A DNA stretch of 64,000 nucleotides. Origin: Pseudophaeobacter flagellatus. Lineage in GTDB: Bacteria > Pseudomonadota > Alphaproteobacteria > Rhodobacterales > Rhodobacteraceae. Made by a program: the position numbers and the translations under genes. Shown piece by piece: positions 37,831 through 46,565 of this stretch. The notes beneath the pieces were generated by a model. It did no database searches and had not been told where the DNA came from. It saw nothing but the letters and a program-made list of their open reading frames with translations. The DNA lies in the NCBI RefSeq assembly GCF_021228235.1, contig NZ_JAJQRG010000012.1:19875-83874 (forward strand), in the 5' to 3' direction. Every line of letters starts with the position of its first letter. The stretch's first letter is position 1.

Positions 37831-39802
37831 TGCCAAACCGCAGCCTGCTGGGCAGCGGCGGAAAGTTCCGCTGCTGCGCCACATCATCAATAAAGCCGGC
37901 ATCAAAAGGCTGGTTCAAATCGGCCCCGTCAAAGGGCAGCGCTCCCTGGCCATTATAGGGAAAGCGGCCATCCTCAATCGGGGCAATGCTGGCGCTCACC
38001 TCCTGCGCCTTGCGACTGATCTGACGGCTGATCCGCTGGGCTTCCGCCTCGTTTGACACCACCTGGGGACGCAGCAGCACCAAGAGCACCCGCTGATTGC
38101 TGTTGCTGTTCTTGCCGCGAAACAGCCCGCCCACCAATGGCAGCTCGGCCAGGCCGGGCACCTTCTGGTTGCTGCCGCCCGAGCCATTTTCAAGCAGGCC
38201 GCCCAGCATGATCACATTGCCATCGCGCACCAGCGCCGTGGTCGATAGCGAGCGCCGCGCGGTGATTTCCCCCCCCGAAGAGGCGGTGGAATTGGTCAGG
38301 TTAGAGACTTCCTGCTTGATCACCATGCGCACGGTGCGATCAGCATTGATCTGCGGCGTCACATTCAGGGTCAGGCCCACATCCTGGCGTTCGATGGTCT
38401 GAAACGGGTTATCCACCGAACTGCCATCGCTGACGGTGGAATAACTGCCGGTGACAAAGGGCACGTTCTGCGCCACCACGATTTCGGCTTCTTGATTGTT
38501 CAGGGTCAGGATCGAGGGCGTCGAGAGCAACCGGGTGGAATTCACCGTGGCAATGGCAGTGATCAGCCCCACGATGCCATCACCACTGCTGTTGCGCCGC
38601 GCCCCGCCAAAGACACCGCCAGCCCCCAGCGCCGGGGCGGCCCCATTGCTGACCGAAGAAATCAAATTGGTCAGGCTGCTGCGGCCCGGCAGGTCAAACT
38701 GCGCCCCGCCCACCAGCGCATTGTTCAGCACCGCGCCAAACTGCACCGACAGATCCGACAGGCCTTCGACCGACATTTCAAAAATCACCGCTTCCACCAG
38801 CACCTGGGTTGGCCGCTGATCGAGATAGCGCACCATCTGCACGATCTCGGCGATGCGTTCCTGCGGGGCGGATACAAGCAGGGTATTGGTCTGCAATTCC
38901 GGCACGATGCGCACCGGCGCCCGATTGGCAGCATTGTCGCTGCCGGAATTCAGCGTGCGCATCACCACATCGGCAATCGCCGCCGCATCGGCATAGTTCA
39001 GCGGGACGGTGCGCGACACCACGGTATTGCGCTGGGTATCCAGCTCATCCACCAATGTGCGCACCCGGTGGCGCAGTGCTTCGGATCCTGAAATCAGCAG
39101 CGCGTTGGACCGCCGGTCAACACTCACCGAAGAGCCCTCGGGGATCAGATCCATCGATTGCACCACCTGCAGCACCTCTGCGGCATTGGCATTTTTCAGC
39201 CGGATGATTTCAATCGGCGCCGCAGCGCGGGGCTGGTCCAGCCGGTCGATCAGCCGGGAAATCCGGTTCAGGTTGGCGCCGCGATCCGAAATGATCAGCC
39301 GTTTGGCACCGGGCACCGCGGTCATCACCGCCTCGGGCGGCAGAAGCGGTCGCACCACTTCGATCACTTCTTGCAGCGGCACCTCGCGCACTGCGATCAC
39401 CCGGGTTTCAAACCCGCTGGGCAACCCAGCACTGCCACCGGAAGACAGCTCGCGCGCCACATTCATTGGCACAATACGATCCGCCCCGGCGCCCTCAACC
39501 AGGGTCAGCCGGTTCAGTTCCAGCACCGAAAGGAACACCTCGAACAGATCCTGCGGCGACATCTGATCCGGTGCCAGTACCGTCACGGTGCCGCGCACGT
39601 CCGGGTCCAGCACAAAGCTGCGCCCGGTGGCCTCAGAGACAATTTCGACAAAATTGCGCAGATCCGCATCCCGCAGATCCAGCGTCACCTGGGCGCGCAG
39701 CGGCTGCAGCCCCAACAGCAACAGCACCAGAACCCCGATCCAGAGGCGAAGCCCGCTGGCAAAACCAGTCAGGGTCGGCGGTGTCTGTGCGCGCTGTTGC
39801 AT
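37820..39802 (-). CDS. gspD: Type II secretion secretin GspD
   Basis: A 660-residue outer-membrane channel. A long basic N-terminus and signal sequence (cleavage after LRAQ), then N0 (LDLRDADLRNFVEIVSEATG), the N1-N3 repeats (IIRLKNANAAEVLQVVQSM, SRTVPLNYADAAAIADVV), and the secretin domain. Its hallmarks are LLSTPSILTLNNQEAEI, VGLTLNVTPQI and VPGLAELPLVGGLFRG. No clear S-domain for pilotin binding is visible at the C-terminus (RLRFGSGN). It heads gspD-gspE-gspF. Confidence 0.95.
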   Translation of the reverse strand: MQQRAQTPPTLTGFASGLRLWIGVLVLLLLGLQPLRAQVTLDLRDADLRNFVEIVSEATGRSFVLDPDVRGTVTVLAPDQMSPQDLFEVFLSVLELNRLTLVEGAGADRIVPMNVARELSSGGSAGLPSGFETRVIAVREVPLQEVIEVVRPLLPPEAVMTAVPGAKRLIISDRGANLNRISRLIDRLDQPRAAAPIEIIRLKNANAAEVLQVVQSMDLIPEGSSVSVDRRSNALLISGSEALRHRVRTLVDELDTQRNTVVSRTVPLNYADAAAIADVVMRTLNSGSDNAANRAPVRIVPELQTNTLLVSAPQERIAEIVQMVRYLDQRPTQVLVEAVIFEMSVEGLSDLSVQFGAVLNNALVGGAQFDLPGRSSLTNLISSVSNGAAPALGAGGVFGGARRNSSGDGIVGLITAIATVNSTRLLSTPSILTLNNQEAEIVVAQNVPFVTGSYSTVSDGSSVDNPFQTIERQDVGLTLNVTPQINADRTVRMVIKQEVSNLTNSTASSGGEITARRSLSTTALVRDGNVIMLGGLLENGSGGSNQKVPGLAELPLVGGLFRGKNSNSNQRVLLVLLRPQVVSNEAEAQRISRQISRKAQEVSASIAPIEDGRFPYNGQGALPFDGADLNQPFDAGFIDDVAQQRNFPPLPSRLRFGSGN

Positions 39803-39890
39803 GGGCTGCTCTTTATACTGCTGCGCCGGGGCACGGGATTGGTCACAGAATCTGCCCCCCAGCTGTCTTGATTACCTGTCAGGCACCATA

Positions 39891-39934
39891 GCGGTATTGC
39901 GCCCAAAAACCATGGGGCTTGGGCGCAATACCGC
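39891..39934. other. 16-bp perfect inverted repeat between rmlA and gspD
   Basis: GCGGTATTGCGCCCAA (39891-39906) pairs with TTGGGCGCAATACCGC (39919-39934), with a 12-base loop. It sits between the end of the rml operon (39991) and the start of gspD (39802), both on the minus strand. The lack of a T run argues against a simple terminator; an operator or a Rho-independent terminator lacking a T tail are the options. Confidence 0.6.
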
Positions 39935-39990
39935 AAGATATGTGGCGCGCGGGTGGCTCTGCCACAATCGGTGCCACTGACCACAAGCCC

Positions 39991-40863
39991 CTAGCCCAGC
40001 AGTTTCTCCAGATATCGGCCATAGTCGTTCTTGGCAAAGAGCTGGGCGCGGGCCTGCAGCTGGGCCTGATCGATCCAGCCCTGTTCATAGGCGATCTCTT
40101 CCGGGCAGCCGGTCTGCAGCCCCTGGCGATCCTGCAGGGTGCGGACAAAATTTCCCGCCTCCAGCAGGGATCCATGGGTGCCCGTGTCAAGCCAGGCATA
40201 GCCGCGCCCCATGGTTTCAACCCGCAGGGCGCCCTCATCCAGGTACATCTGCAACAGATCGGTGATTTCCAGCTCCCCACGGGGGCTGGGCGTCACGGCC
40301 CGCGCCCGCGCAGGCGCGGATCCATCCAGGAAATACAGCCCGGTCACCGCGTAATTCGACGGCGCCACCTCGGGCTTTTCAATGATCTGACGGGCCCGGC
40401 CCGCAGCGTCAAAATCTACCACCCCGTAGCGTTCCGGATCAGCCACGTGATAGCCAAAGACACTGCCGCCTGCAGGCTGCTGATCCGCCGCCGCCAGCAG
40501 CTTTGGCAGGCCATGGCCAAAGAAGATATTATCCCCCAGCACCAGGGCTGAGGGTGCGCCCGCCAGAAACTCTTCTGCCAGAATAAAGGCCTGCGCCAGA
40601 CCATCGGGGCTGGGCTGCACCACATAGGTCAGTTCAACCCCCCACTGGCTGCCATCGCCCAGGGTGCGTTTGAACTGCTCCTGATCCTGCGGCGTGGTGA
40701 TCACGCAGATCTCGCGGATACCGGCCAGCATCAGCACCGACAGCGGATAATAGATCATCGGCTTGTCATAGATCGGCAACAGCTGCTTGGAGACGCCCAT
40801 GGTAATGGGATACAGCCGGGTACCCGAGCCTCCCGCCAGAATAATACCTTTTCGTGCCGTCAT
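39991..40863 (-). CDS. rmlA: Glucose-1-phosphate thymidylyltransferase
   Basis: Makes dTDP-glucose from glucose-1-phosphate and dTTP, the first step of dTDP-L-rhamnose synthesis. The 290-residue protein has the nucleotidyltransferase signature [16 protein letters not shown], then [18 protein letters not shown] and [10 protein letters not shown], and EKP and TGLYFLD downstream. The start at 40863 overlaps the rmlD stop by 4 bases. It is the last gene of the rmlC-B-D-A run. Confidence 0.96.
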   Translation of the reverse strand: MTARKGIILAGGSGTRLYPITMGVSKQLLPIYDKPMIYYPLSVLMLAGIREICVITTPQDQEQFKRTLGDGSQWGVELTYVVQPSPDGLAQAFILAEEFLAGAPSALVLGDNIFFGHGLPKLLAAADQQPAGGSVFGYHVADPERYGVVDFDAAGRARQIIEKPEVAPSNYAVTGLYFLDGSAPARARAVTPSPRGELEITDLLQMYLDEGALRVETMGRGYAWLDTGTHGSLLEAGNFVRTLQDRQGLQTGCPEEIAYEQGWIDQAQLQARAQLFAKNDYGRYLEKLLG

Positions 40864-41711
40864 GGCCTCGCTCCCAAATCGTGCAAAATATCTGCCAGCC
40901 CAACCCGCCAATCGGGCTGCGCAATGTTAAAAACAGTCTCTAACGTGGTGCAATCCAGCCTTGAATTCAGCGGCCGCGGCGCCGGGGTTGGATAGTCAGA
41001 GGTCGGGATCGCTGCAACCTCGCAGGCAATATTGCCCTGGGCAAAGATCTCAGCCGCAAAACCGGCCCAGCTGACCTCGGGCCTGGCCTGCAGATGATAG
41101 ATGCCGGATTTGCCCGGATCCGCCCGCAGCTGGCGTGCGATCTCCAGACAGGCTGCGGCAATGTCGCGCGCCGGAGTTGGCGCGCCAATCTGATCCGCCA
41201 CAATACTCAGATGATCGCGCTCCGCCCCCAGACGCAGCATGGTTTTGACAAAATTATTGCCATGGGCCGACACCACCCAGGAGGTACGCAAAATGGCAGT
41301 GGCTCCCCCCGCCGCCCGCACCGCCGATTCGCCGGCCAGCTTAGAGCGGCCATAGGCATTGATCGGCGCGGTCGCATCACCGGGCTGCCAGGGGGTATCA
41401 CCGCTGCCGTCAAAAACATAATCGGTTGAGATATAGACCAGCGGCAGCCCACGGGCCGCGCAGGCCTGCGCGATGGCCCCCGGTGTTTCGGCATTGATGG
41501 TTGTGGCCAGGCTCTCTTCCGCTTCGGCCTTGTCGACCGCCGTATAGGCGGCGGCAATGATCACCGCATCAATGCCAGCGCTTGCGACCTGCGCCGCTGC
41601 TGCTGCCGGGTCGCTGAACTCTGCCTGATCCCGCCCCAAACAGGTCACACCGTCCAGCCGCGCCAGCTCCTGTGCGAGCTGACCGGTTTTTCCAAACACC
41701 AAAATATTCAT
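40860..41711 (-). CDS. rmlD: dTDP-4-dehydrorhamnose reductase
   Basis: Reduces dTDP-4-dehydro-L-rhamnose to dTDP-L-rhamnose with NAD(P)H. The 283-residue SDR opens [19 protein letters not shown], and has [10 protein letters not shown] and the YGRSK motif with the catalytic Tyr and Lys. The ATG at 41711 matches the usual RmlD start; the frame is open ten codons further up. It follows rmlB by 69 bases that contain two hairpins, and overlaps rmlA by 4. Confidence 0.95.
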   Translation of the reverse strand: MNILVFGKTGQLAQELARLDGVTCLGRDQAEFSDPAAAAAQVASAGIDAVIIAAAYTAVDKAEAEESLATTINAETPGAIAQACAARGLPLVYISTDYVFDGSGDTPWQPGDATAPINAYGRSKLAGESAVRAAGGATAILRTSWVVSAHGNNFVKTMLRLGAERDHLSIVADQIGAPTPARDIAAACLEIARQLRADPGKSGIYHLQARPEVSWAGFAAEIFAQGNIACEVAAIPTSDYPTPAPRPLNSRLDCTTLETVFNIAQPDWRVGLADILHDLGARP

Positions 41712-41726
41712 GTCCTGCGCCCTGTT

Positions 41727-41779
41727 TTCATCTTTCTTCAAATACCTCCGCCGGAGGCCGGCTTTCCAGCAGGAAAGCC
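41727..41779 (-). other. Paired hairpins and Rhodobacteraceae-type motif in the rmlB-rmlD gap
   Basis: Just after the rmlB stop (minus strand), GGCTTTCC (41760-41767) pairs with GGAAAGCC (41772-41779) over four bases. Beside it is the near-palindrome CCTCCGCCGGAGG (41745-41757), followed on the minus strand by TATTTGAAGAAAGATGAAA. A similar block occurs at 44920-44954. It may trim or attenuate expression of rmlD and rmlA relative to rmlB. Confidence 0.55.
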
Positions 41780-41780
41780 A

Positions 41781-42833
41781 CTATTGTCCCGTCCCCAAGC
41801 GCTGGCCGACGCCGTCACGGGTCTGCAAGGCGCGCCACCAGACCTCATTCTCCAGATACCATTGCACGGTTTTTGCCAGGCCTTCTTCGACCGTCACACT
41901 TGGCCGCCAGCCCAACTCGGCGCGGATCCGCGAGGGATCAATCGCATAGCGCGCGTCATGGCCGGGGCGATCCGTCACAAAGGTGATTTGCGCGGCGTAG
42001 GACTGCCCATCGCCGCGCGGGCGTTTCTCATCCAGAATGGTGCAGAGATGCTGCACCAGTTCAAGGTTGGAACATTCATTCTCGCCGCCGATATTATAGC
42101 TGCGCCCCAGCACGCCTTGTTGCAGCACCAAAAGCAGCGCATCGGCGTGGTCTTCCACATACAGCCAGTCGCGCACGTTTGAACCATCGCCATAGATCGG
42201 CAGCGGTTTGCCCGCCAGCGCGTTCAGGATCACCACCGGCACCAGCTTTTCCGGGAAATGGAACGGGCCATAGTTGTTGGAACAATTGGTCAGCACCACC
42301 GGCAGCCCATAGGTCTCGGCCCAGGCGCGCACCAAATGGTCGCTGGCCGCCTTGCTGGCAGAATAGGGCGAGCGCGGATCGTAAGCCGTCTCTTCGGTGA
42401 ATTGCACATCCGGGTCACTGGGCAGCGAGCCATAGACCTCATCGGTCGAGATGTGATGAAAGCGGAACCCCTCTGGGCGGCCTGCCTCAATCCAGTATTT
42501 GCGCGCCGCCTCCAGCATATTGAAGGTGCCGGTGATATTGGTCTCGATGAAATCGCCGGGGCCGTCGATCGAGCGATCCACATGGCTCTCGGCGGCCAGA
42601 TGCATCACCGCATCGGGGGCATGGGCGGCAAAGATCCGATCCAGCCCGGCGCGGTCGCGAATGTCGGCCTGTTCAAAGGCGTAATTGGCATGATCCGCCA
42701 CCGAGGCCACATTCTCCAGGCAGGCGGCATAGGTCAGCGCATCCAGATTGACCACATGGTGGCCATCGGCAATAGCCCGACGCACCACAGCAGATCCGAT
42801 AAAGCCGGCCCCGCCGGTCACCAGAAGCTTCAT
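41781..42833 (-). CDS. rmlB: dTDP-glucose 4,6-dehydratase
   Basis: Converts dTDP-glucose to dTDP-4-keto-6-deoxyglucose. The 350-residue extended SDR has [12 protein letters not shown] at the start, [15 protein letters not shown], the catalytic STDEVYG (Asp-Glu) and [14 protein letters not shown] (Tyr-x3-Lys). It overlaps rmlC by 4 bases. Confidence 0.97.
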   Translation of the reverse strand: MKLLVTGGAGFIGSAVVRRAIADGHHVVNLDALTYAACLENVASVADHANYAFEQADIRDRAGLDRIFAAHAPDAVMHLAAESHVDRSIDGPGDFIETNITGTFNMLEAARKYWIEAGRPEGFRFHHISTDEVYGSLPSDPDVQFTEETAYDPRSPYSASKAASDHLVRAWAETYGLPVVLTNCSNNYGPFHFPEKLVPVVILNALAGKPLPIYGDGSNVRDWLYVEDHADALLLVLQQGVLGRSYNIGGENECSNLELVQHLCTILDEKRPRGDGQSYAAQITFVTDRPGHDARYAIDPSRIRAELGWRPSVTVEEGLAKTVQWYLENEVWWRALQTRDGVGQRLGTGQ

Positions 42834-43396
42834 GCCGACTCTCCTTGCCAGGTGAAGGGGGTGTCAAACTCTGCCAGCGCCGGGGCGGTGGCGTCCTTGT
42901 CAGACAGCAGGGGCGCGCCATCAAATCCCCAATCAACGCCACAGCTGTCCCAGGCCACGGCACCATCGCAGTCGGGCGCGTAATAGTCGCTGCACTTATA
43001 AAGAATTTCGGTCTCGGGCGCGCGGGTGATGAACCCATGCAGAAAGCCCGCAGGCACCAGCAATTGCTTGCCGTTCTCGGCGGTCAGCTCGATGCCGAAC
43101 CAGTTGCCATATGTCGGCGATCCCCGGCGGATATCCACCGCCACATCAAACAGGGCACCGCGGCCACAGCGCACCAGCTTGGCCTGGGCATGCGGCGGCG
43201 CCTGATAATGCAGCCCCCGCAGGGTGCCCACCTGCTGCGACAGCGAATGATTATCCTGCACAAAATCCACATCAATCCCCTGCTCGGACAGCCGCTGCCT
43301 GTTCCAGCACTCGCTGAAAAAACCACGTGCATCCCCAAAGCGCTGCGGCGTCAAAACCAGAAGACCCGGCACCCCCGTCTCTTCAACCTGCATCAT
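42830..43396 (-). CDS. rmlC: dTDP-4-dehydrorhamnose 3,5-epimerase
   Basis: Epimerises dTDP-4-keto-6-deoxyglucose at C3 and C5. The 188-residue cupin has [32 protein letters not shown] (catalytic His and Lys region) and PAGFLHGF. The start at 43396 (ATGATG) has GAGGGG five bases upstream. It is the first gene of rmlC-B-D-A; the open frame continues far 5' but has no RmlC sequence. Confidence 0.96.
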   Translation of the reverse strand: MMQVEETGVPGLLVLTPQRFGDARGFFSECWNRQRLSEQGIDVDFVQDNHSLSQQVGTLRGLHYQAPPHAQAKLVRCGRGALFDVAVDIRRGSPTYGNWFGIELTAENGKQLLVPAGFLHGFITRAPETEILYKCSDYYAPDCDGAVAWDSCGVDWGFDGAPLLSDKDATAPALAEFDTPFTWQGESA

Positions 43397-43645
43397 GTAT
43401 CCCCTCTTGTTATCCGGCACCCAGATTTGATGGTCTATTCCTTGCCGCAGCCTTGCGCCATGGGCAAGAGAGAGCTGGCGCAAAACCAAAAGCAAGCGCC
43501 AGATGCGGCTGTCTTGCCAGCCCCCTTGCCCTGCGCCAGCCCCAAGGCCACCCCAGGCACCATCTTGCGCCCCCGGACATTCCCCGGCAAGCATGGGGCA
43601 ACCCAGCGGCCAAGATCCAGAACCCCAAATGACAGAGCCCCGTTT
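43397..43645. promoter_or_regulatory. Divergent control region between rmlC and a glycosyltransferase gene
   Basis: 249 bases without a gene between outward-facing starts. An inverted repeat, TTGCGCC (43453-43459) and GGCGCAA (43477-43483), lies about 60-85 bases before the rmlC start and could be an operator. I could not fix a convincing promoter on either strand. Confidence 0.4.
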
Positions 43646-44890
43646 ATGAAACTTCTTTTTGTCCATCAGAACATGCCCGGCCAATACCGAGAGCTGATCG
43701 CCTGGCTGGTCCAGCAGGGCGGCCATGAGATCAGCTTTCTCACCCAGCGCACCGGGCTGAAACTGCCCGGGGTCCGCACCATCACCTACCGCTCCCATCA
43801 CCAGCCAGGGCCGCAGGCCTATGGGCTGTCGAAAGACTGGGAGGCCGCCGCAGGCACCGGGCTGGGCGTGGCCATGGCGGCGCGCAAGCTGCAGCGCAAT
43901 GAGGGCTACAGGCCCGACATCATCATTGGCCATACCGGTTGGGGGGAATTGCTGTTCCTGAAAGAGGTCTGGGCAGATGTGCCAGTGATCGGCTTCTTTG
44001 AATATTTCTACCGCACCAGTGGCGGGCTGGTGGGCTTTGACCCGGAAGCCCCGGTGAATGATCAGGCGGGTTTCTTTGCCCAGGCCCGCAATACCGTGCC
44101 CTATGCCAGCATCGAATGTGTGGATCAGGGCCATACCCCCACCTTCTGGCAGCGCGACCGGTTTCCAACCTCCTTTCATGACCGCATGTATACCTGCCAT
44201 GATGGTATTCGCTGCGACCGGCTGCGCCCCGATGCCGACGCCTCAATTGGTCTGGGACGGCTGGACCGCCCCCTCACCCGCGCGGATGAGGTGGTGACCT
44301 ATGTGGCCCGCAACATGGAACGCGCCCGCGGCTTTCACATCATGATGCGCGCCCTGCCGCGGATTCAGGCGGCACGGCCTCAGGCCCGGATCCTGATGAT
44401 TGGCGGCAATGACACCTCTTACGGGGCGGAGAGCAGCCACCCCAAGGGCCTGCGCGGCGAGATGGAGGCAGAGCTTGGCGACAGTGTCGACTGGAACCGG
44501 GTGCATTTTCTGGGCAAGGTGCCCTATGATGATCTCTGCCGTATCATCCGCATCAGCCGCTGCCATATCTATCTGACCATGCCCTTTGTGCTCAGCTGGT
44601 CGCTGCTCGAAGCGATGTCAATGCAGGCCACGGTGGTGGCAGCGGATGTAGCCCCCGTGCGCGAGGCCGTCACCCATGGGAAAACCGGCATGCTGGTAGA
44701 TTTCTTTGACCCAGCCGCCCTTGCCGACCAGGTTACCGATGTCTTGGAAAATCCGGAAACCTACGCCGCTCTTGGTCCTGCAGCGCGCGCCCATATCCTG
44801 CAGCATTACGATTTTCTCAGCCGCTGCCTGCCAGAGCATATCGCCCAGATCAACGCGCTGGTGCCACGCGCCAAACACATAGACATATAA
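43646..44890 (+). CDS. Glycosyltransferase, family 4 (GT-B)
   Basis: A 414-residue cytoplasmic glycosyltransferase, probably building the polysaccharide repeat. It opens MKLLFVHQNMPGQYRELIAW. The C-terminal half has the GT4 features VARNMERARGFHIMMRALP, HFLGKVPYDDLC, and SWSLLEAMSMQATVVAADVAPVRE followed by HGKTGMLVD. The real start is ATG 43646; the open frame runs 800 bases further upstream antisense to rmlC and is spurious there. It ends one base before a perfect palindrome (candidate parS). Which sugar it adds is unknown; rhamnose is a guess from location. Confidence 0.88.
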   Translation: MKLLFVHQNMPGQYRELIAWLVQQGGHEISFLTQRTGLKLPGVRTITYRSHHQPGPQAYGLSKDWEAAAGTGLGVAMAARKLQRNEGYRPDIIIGHTGWGELLFLKEVWADVPVIGFFEYFYRTSGGLVGFDPEAPVNDQAGFFAQARNTVPYASIECVDQGHTPTFWQRDRFPTSFHDRMYTCHDGIRCDRLRPDADASIGLGRLDRPLTRADEVVTYVARNMERARGFHIMMRALPRIQAARPQARILMIGGNDTSYGAESSHPKGLRGEMEAELGDSVDWNRVHFLGKVPYDDLCRIIRISRCHIYLTMPFVLSWSLLEAMSMQATVVAADVAPVREAVTHGKTGMLVDFFDPAALADQVTDVLENPETYAALGPAARAHILQHYDFLSRCLPEHIAQINALVPRAKHIDI

Positions 44891-44891
44891 A

Positions 44892-44921
44892 GCCAAATGT
44901 TTCGCGCGCGAAACATTTGGC
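44892..44921. other. parS: Perfect 30-bp palindrome, candidate parS (left)
   Basis: Half-site GCCAAATGTTTCGCG followed by its exact complement. The inner 26 bases recur in a palindrome at 49235-49262, on the other side of repA-parA-parB. A perfect palindrome repeated around a par locus is what ParB centromere sites look like. There is no T run for a terminator. Confidence 0.75.
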
Positions 44922-44933
44922 GGCCTCCGGCGG

Positions 44934-44997
44934 GGATATTTACGGCCAAATGAAGCAAACGATCACTACAAGCTTTTTCATTTGGCTCTAAATATCC
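44934..44997. repeat. Imperfect inverted repeat beside the left palindrome
   Basis: Left arm GGATATTTA-CG-GCCAAATGAA (44934-44954) and right arm (44977-44997) match at 19 of 21 positions over a 22-base loop. The left arm is preceded by GGCCTCCGGCGG, a block also present in the rmlB-rmlD gap. The arms share GCCAAATG with the palindrome next to it. Confidence 0.65.
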
Positions 44998-45054
44998 TGG
45001 GGGTGAGCGCTTTGGCGCGAGGGGGCAAAGCCCCCTGCCCTTAAAGATGATACC

Positions 45055-46056
45055 TCACTCTACCCTATGTTTTTTGACCCAACCCAGGAAGGCGGCATCA
45101 GCCTGACGCAGGCGCGGTCGGCCTGTACGCTCCCACATGGCGCGCCATTCGGCCTCTAGCGCGTAGACATCCGCGCCGGGCATCAGATCGCGGGCCTTTT
45201 CCAGGCTGGCCTGTTTCAATACCGGCGCTTCGGCTGAACCTGGTTCCACCACCCGATGCTTCTGGCGAAAGCGGATCAAATCCCCCGGCAACTCCTCCAT
45301 GGCATAATCCGGCAGCGGCTGGGCTGTGATCATATCGCGGATCATCTTACGAAAGACCCGGCGCGGGCTGGCTGAGCCAGATTTCTTCAACAACGTCTCG
45401 ACCGAAATGGTCCAATCCCGCTGGCGGCCGCAATGTTTACGCGTCAGCTCGTAAATGCGCCGTTCCAGTGGTTTGCGCAGGCGGAAATAATCACGGCTTA
45501 GCGTCAGCACCGATTTTGACAGCACCGCGCGAAACAGCCAATCCGACAGGGTGACAGCCACATTCACCATGCGCCCGCCCCGCGCCTTGCGGACAATTTC
45601 CCAGCGTTCAATCAGGCCAAACCCCGAGGTCACCTCCTCGCCGCCGGTCGTGATATTGGTGGTGATCCGGGTGCCGGCCAGGCGTTCAAAACTTTCCCGC
45701 AGCCGCCGATAGGCATCGCCCGAGGTTTCTCGGTTGGTGGCCACCAACAAATCATGCGCCTTGAGATGCAGGGTGCGCGACACCTGGCGACCGGCATTCT
45801 GCGCCGCCATCAGCTGGCTGATGCAGAAGATCAGAATATCCTTGTCATGGATCGTCGCCAGTCCCTTGACCGATGGCACCACAGTGATTTCTGCACCGTT
45901 ATGTTCATAGTTCAAGATCCGCCGATCCGGACGGGTCCCTAGAGAAAACAGCGGATGTTCCATCGAGACCAGATCATTCTTGGGAATGGCATCAAAGATA
46001 TCGCAAAGGAAAAAACTGCCGGGGCCTGCGGACCCCCCTGTTAATGCTGTACTCAT
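45055..46056 (-). CDS. repA: Plasmid replication initiator RepA (RPA family)
   Basis: A 333-residue replication initiator. Features typical of the 'replication initiator protein A' family are the N-terminal DIFDAIPKNDLVSMEHPLF, then FSLGTRPDRRILNYEHNGAEI, the helix ILIFCISQLMAAQ and ATNRETSGDAYRRLRESFERL. It would bind origin repeats and open the origin. An AGGG lies before the ATG. It is divergent from parA across about 510 bases that hold a DnaA box and repeats. Its compatibility class cannot be assigned without a phylogeny. Confidence 0.88.
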   Translation of the reverse strand: MSTALTGGSAGPGSFFLCDIFDAIPKNDLVSMEHPLFSLGTRPDRRILNYEHNGAEITVVPSVKGLATIHDKDILIFCISQLMAAQNAGRQVSRTLHLKAHDLLVATNRETSGDAYRRLRESFERLAGTRITTNITTGGEEVTSGFGLIERWEIVRKARGGRMVNVAVTLSDWLFRAVLSKSVLTLSRDYFRLRKPLERRIYELTRKHCGRQRDWTISVETLLKKSGSASPRRVFRKMIRDMITAQPLPDYAMEELPGDLIRFRQKHRVVEPGSAEAPVLKQASLEKARDLMPGADVYALEAEWRAMWERTGRPRLRQADAAFLGWVKKHRVE

Positions 46057-46278
46057 CGTGCCCTGCCCGTTTTGCCTATGGCCACCCGCCCCCCAGGTAT
46101 GCGCCCGATTTCACAGGCTCCCGAGGTGACTCGCTTTCGTGGTTTTGATTACGCCCACCCTAGAGTTATCCACATGAGTTCTCAACGGGGTTCCGGAATC
46201 GTTTCTTCGGGGGTTCAGAGTCATCTCAACGGGGTTTCAGAGTCACTGCCTGCAGAAATATGACCCAGAAACCCAATG

Positions 46279-46304
46279 AAAAAAGGGCTTTGCTTCGCAA
46301 GCCC
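46279..46304 (-). terminator. Rho-independent terminator on the repA strand
   Basis: Read on the minus strand, GGGCTT/AAGCCC (46285-46290 and 46299-46304; a shifted pairing gives 8 bp with one bulge) is followed by six T (complement of 46279-46284). It lies upstream of repA and just downstream of a minus-strand promoter candidate. Confidence 0.65.
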
Positions 46305-46317
46305 CAGTCCTGTAACT

Positions 46318-46344
46318 ATTATATAACCATAAATAACAGTACAA
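46318..46344 (-). promoter_or_regulatory. Candidate minus-strand promoter in the repA leader
   Basis: On the minus strand a perfect -10, TATAAT (46323-46318), is preceded 15 bases away by TTGTAC (46344-46339). The spacing is short, so the -35 is less certain than the -10. Its transcript would meet the terminator at 46279-46304 after about 30-40 bases. Confidence 0.5.
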
Positions 46345-46565
46345 AAAAATGCAGCAGGCCAAGATCACAGCCAAAACCCTGCTATCAATACCCCCAGATT
46401 TCCCTGGCAGAGGTATGATTTTCTTAGAAAAAGAAAAAGGTGTGCGCGCATTCTTTCCATGTACCGCCTTTTCTGATATCAGGCTATAAAGGTGATACAT
46501 CAGCCGCTAGGCACCGCGATCCACAGGTGATCCAGACCAGCGGTCTTACAAATGGGCAGCGCATC

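Larger units (their letters stand above)
46110..46350. other. Probable origin of replication (oriV)
   Basis: A consensus DnaA box TTATCCACA lies at 46166-46174. Three iteron-like units of 22 bp start CGGGGTTCC (46186), CGGGGGTTCAGAGTCA (46208) and CGGGGTTTCAGAGTCA (46230); TTCAGAGTCA recurs exactly 22 bp apart. A second repeat, TCTCAACGGGGTT, occurs at 46180 and 46224. An AT-rich stretch follows at 46310-46350, a likely unwinding element. The position between repA and parA fits. Confidence 0.7.

Noticed and set aside
42845..43645. Upstream extension of the GT4 frame to 42845
   Set aside because: It runs antisense through rmlC and has no glycosyltransferase sequence; ATG 43646 gives the normal family N-terminus.
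44891..44925. Left palindrome as a Rho-independent terminator of the GT4 gene
   Set aside because: It is a loopless perfect palindrome without a T run and its core recurs beyond parB, which fits a protein-binding site better.
46243..46500. 85-codon minus-strand frame in the origin region
   Set aside because: It overlaps the iterons, terminator and AT-rich segment and has no recognisable protein features.
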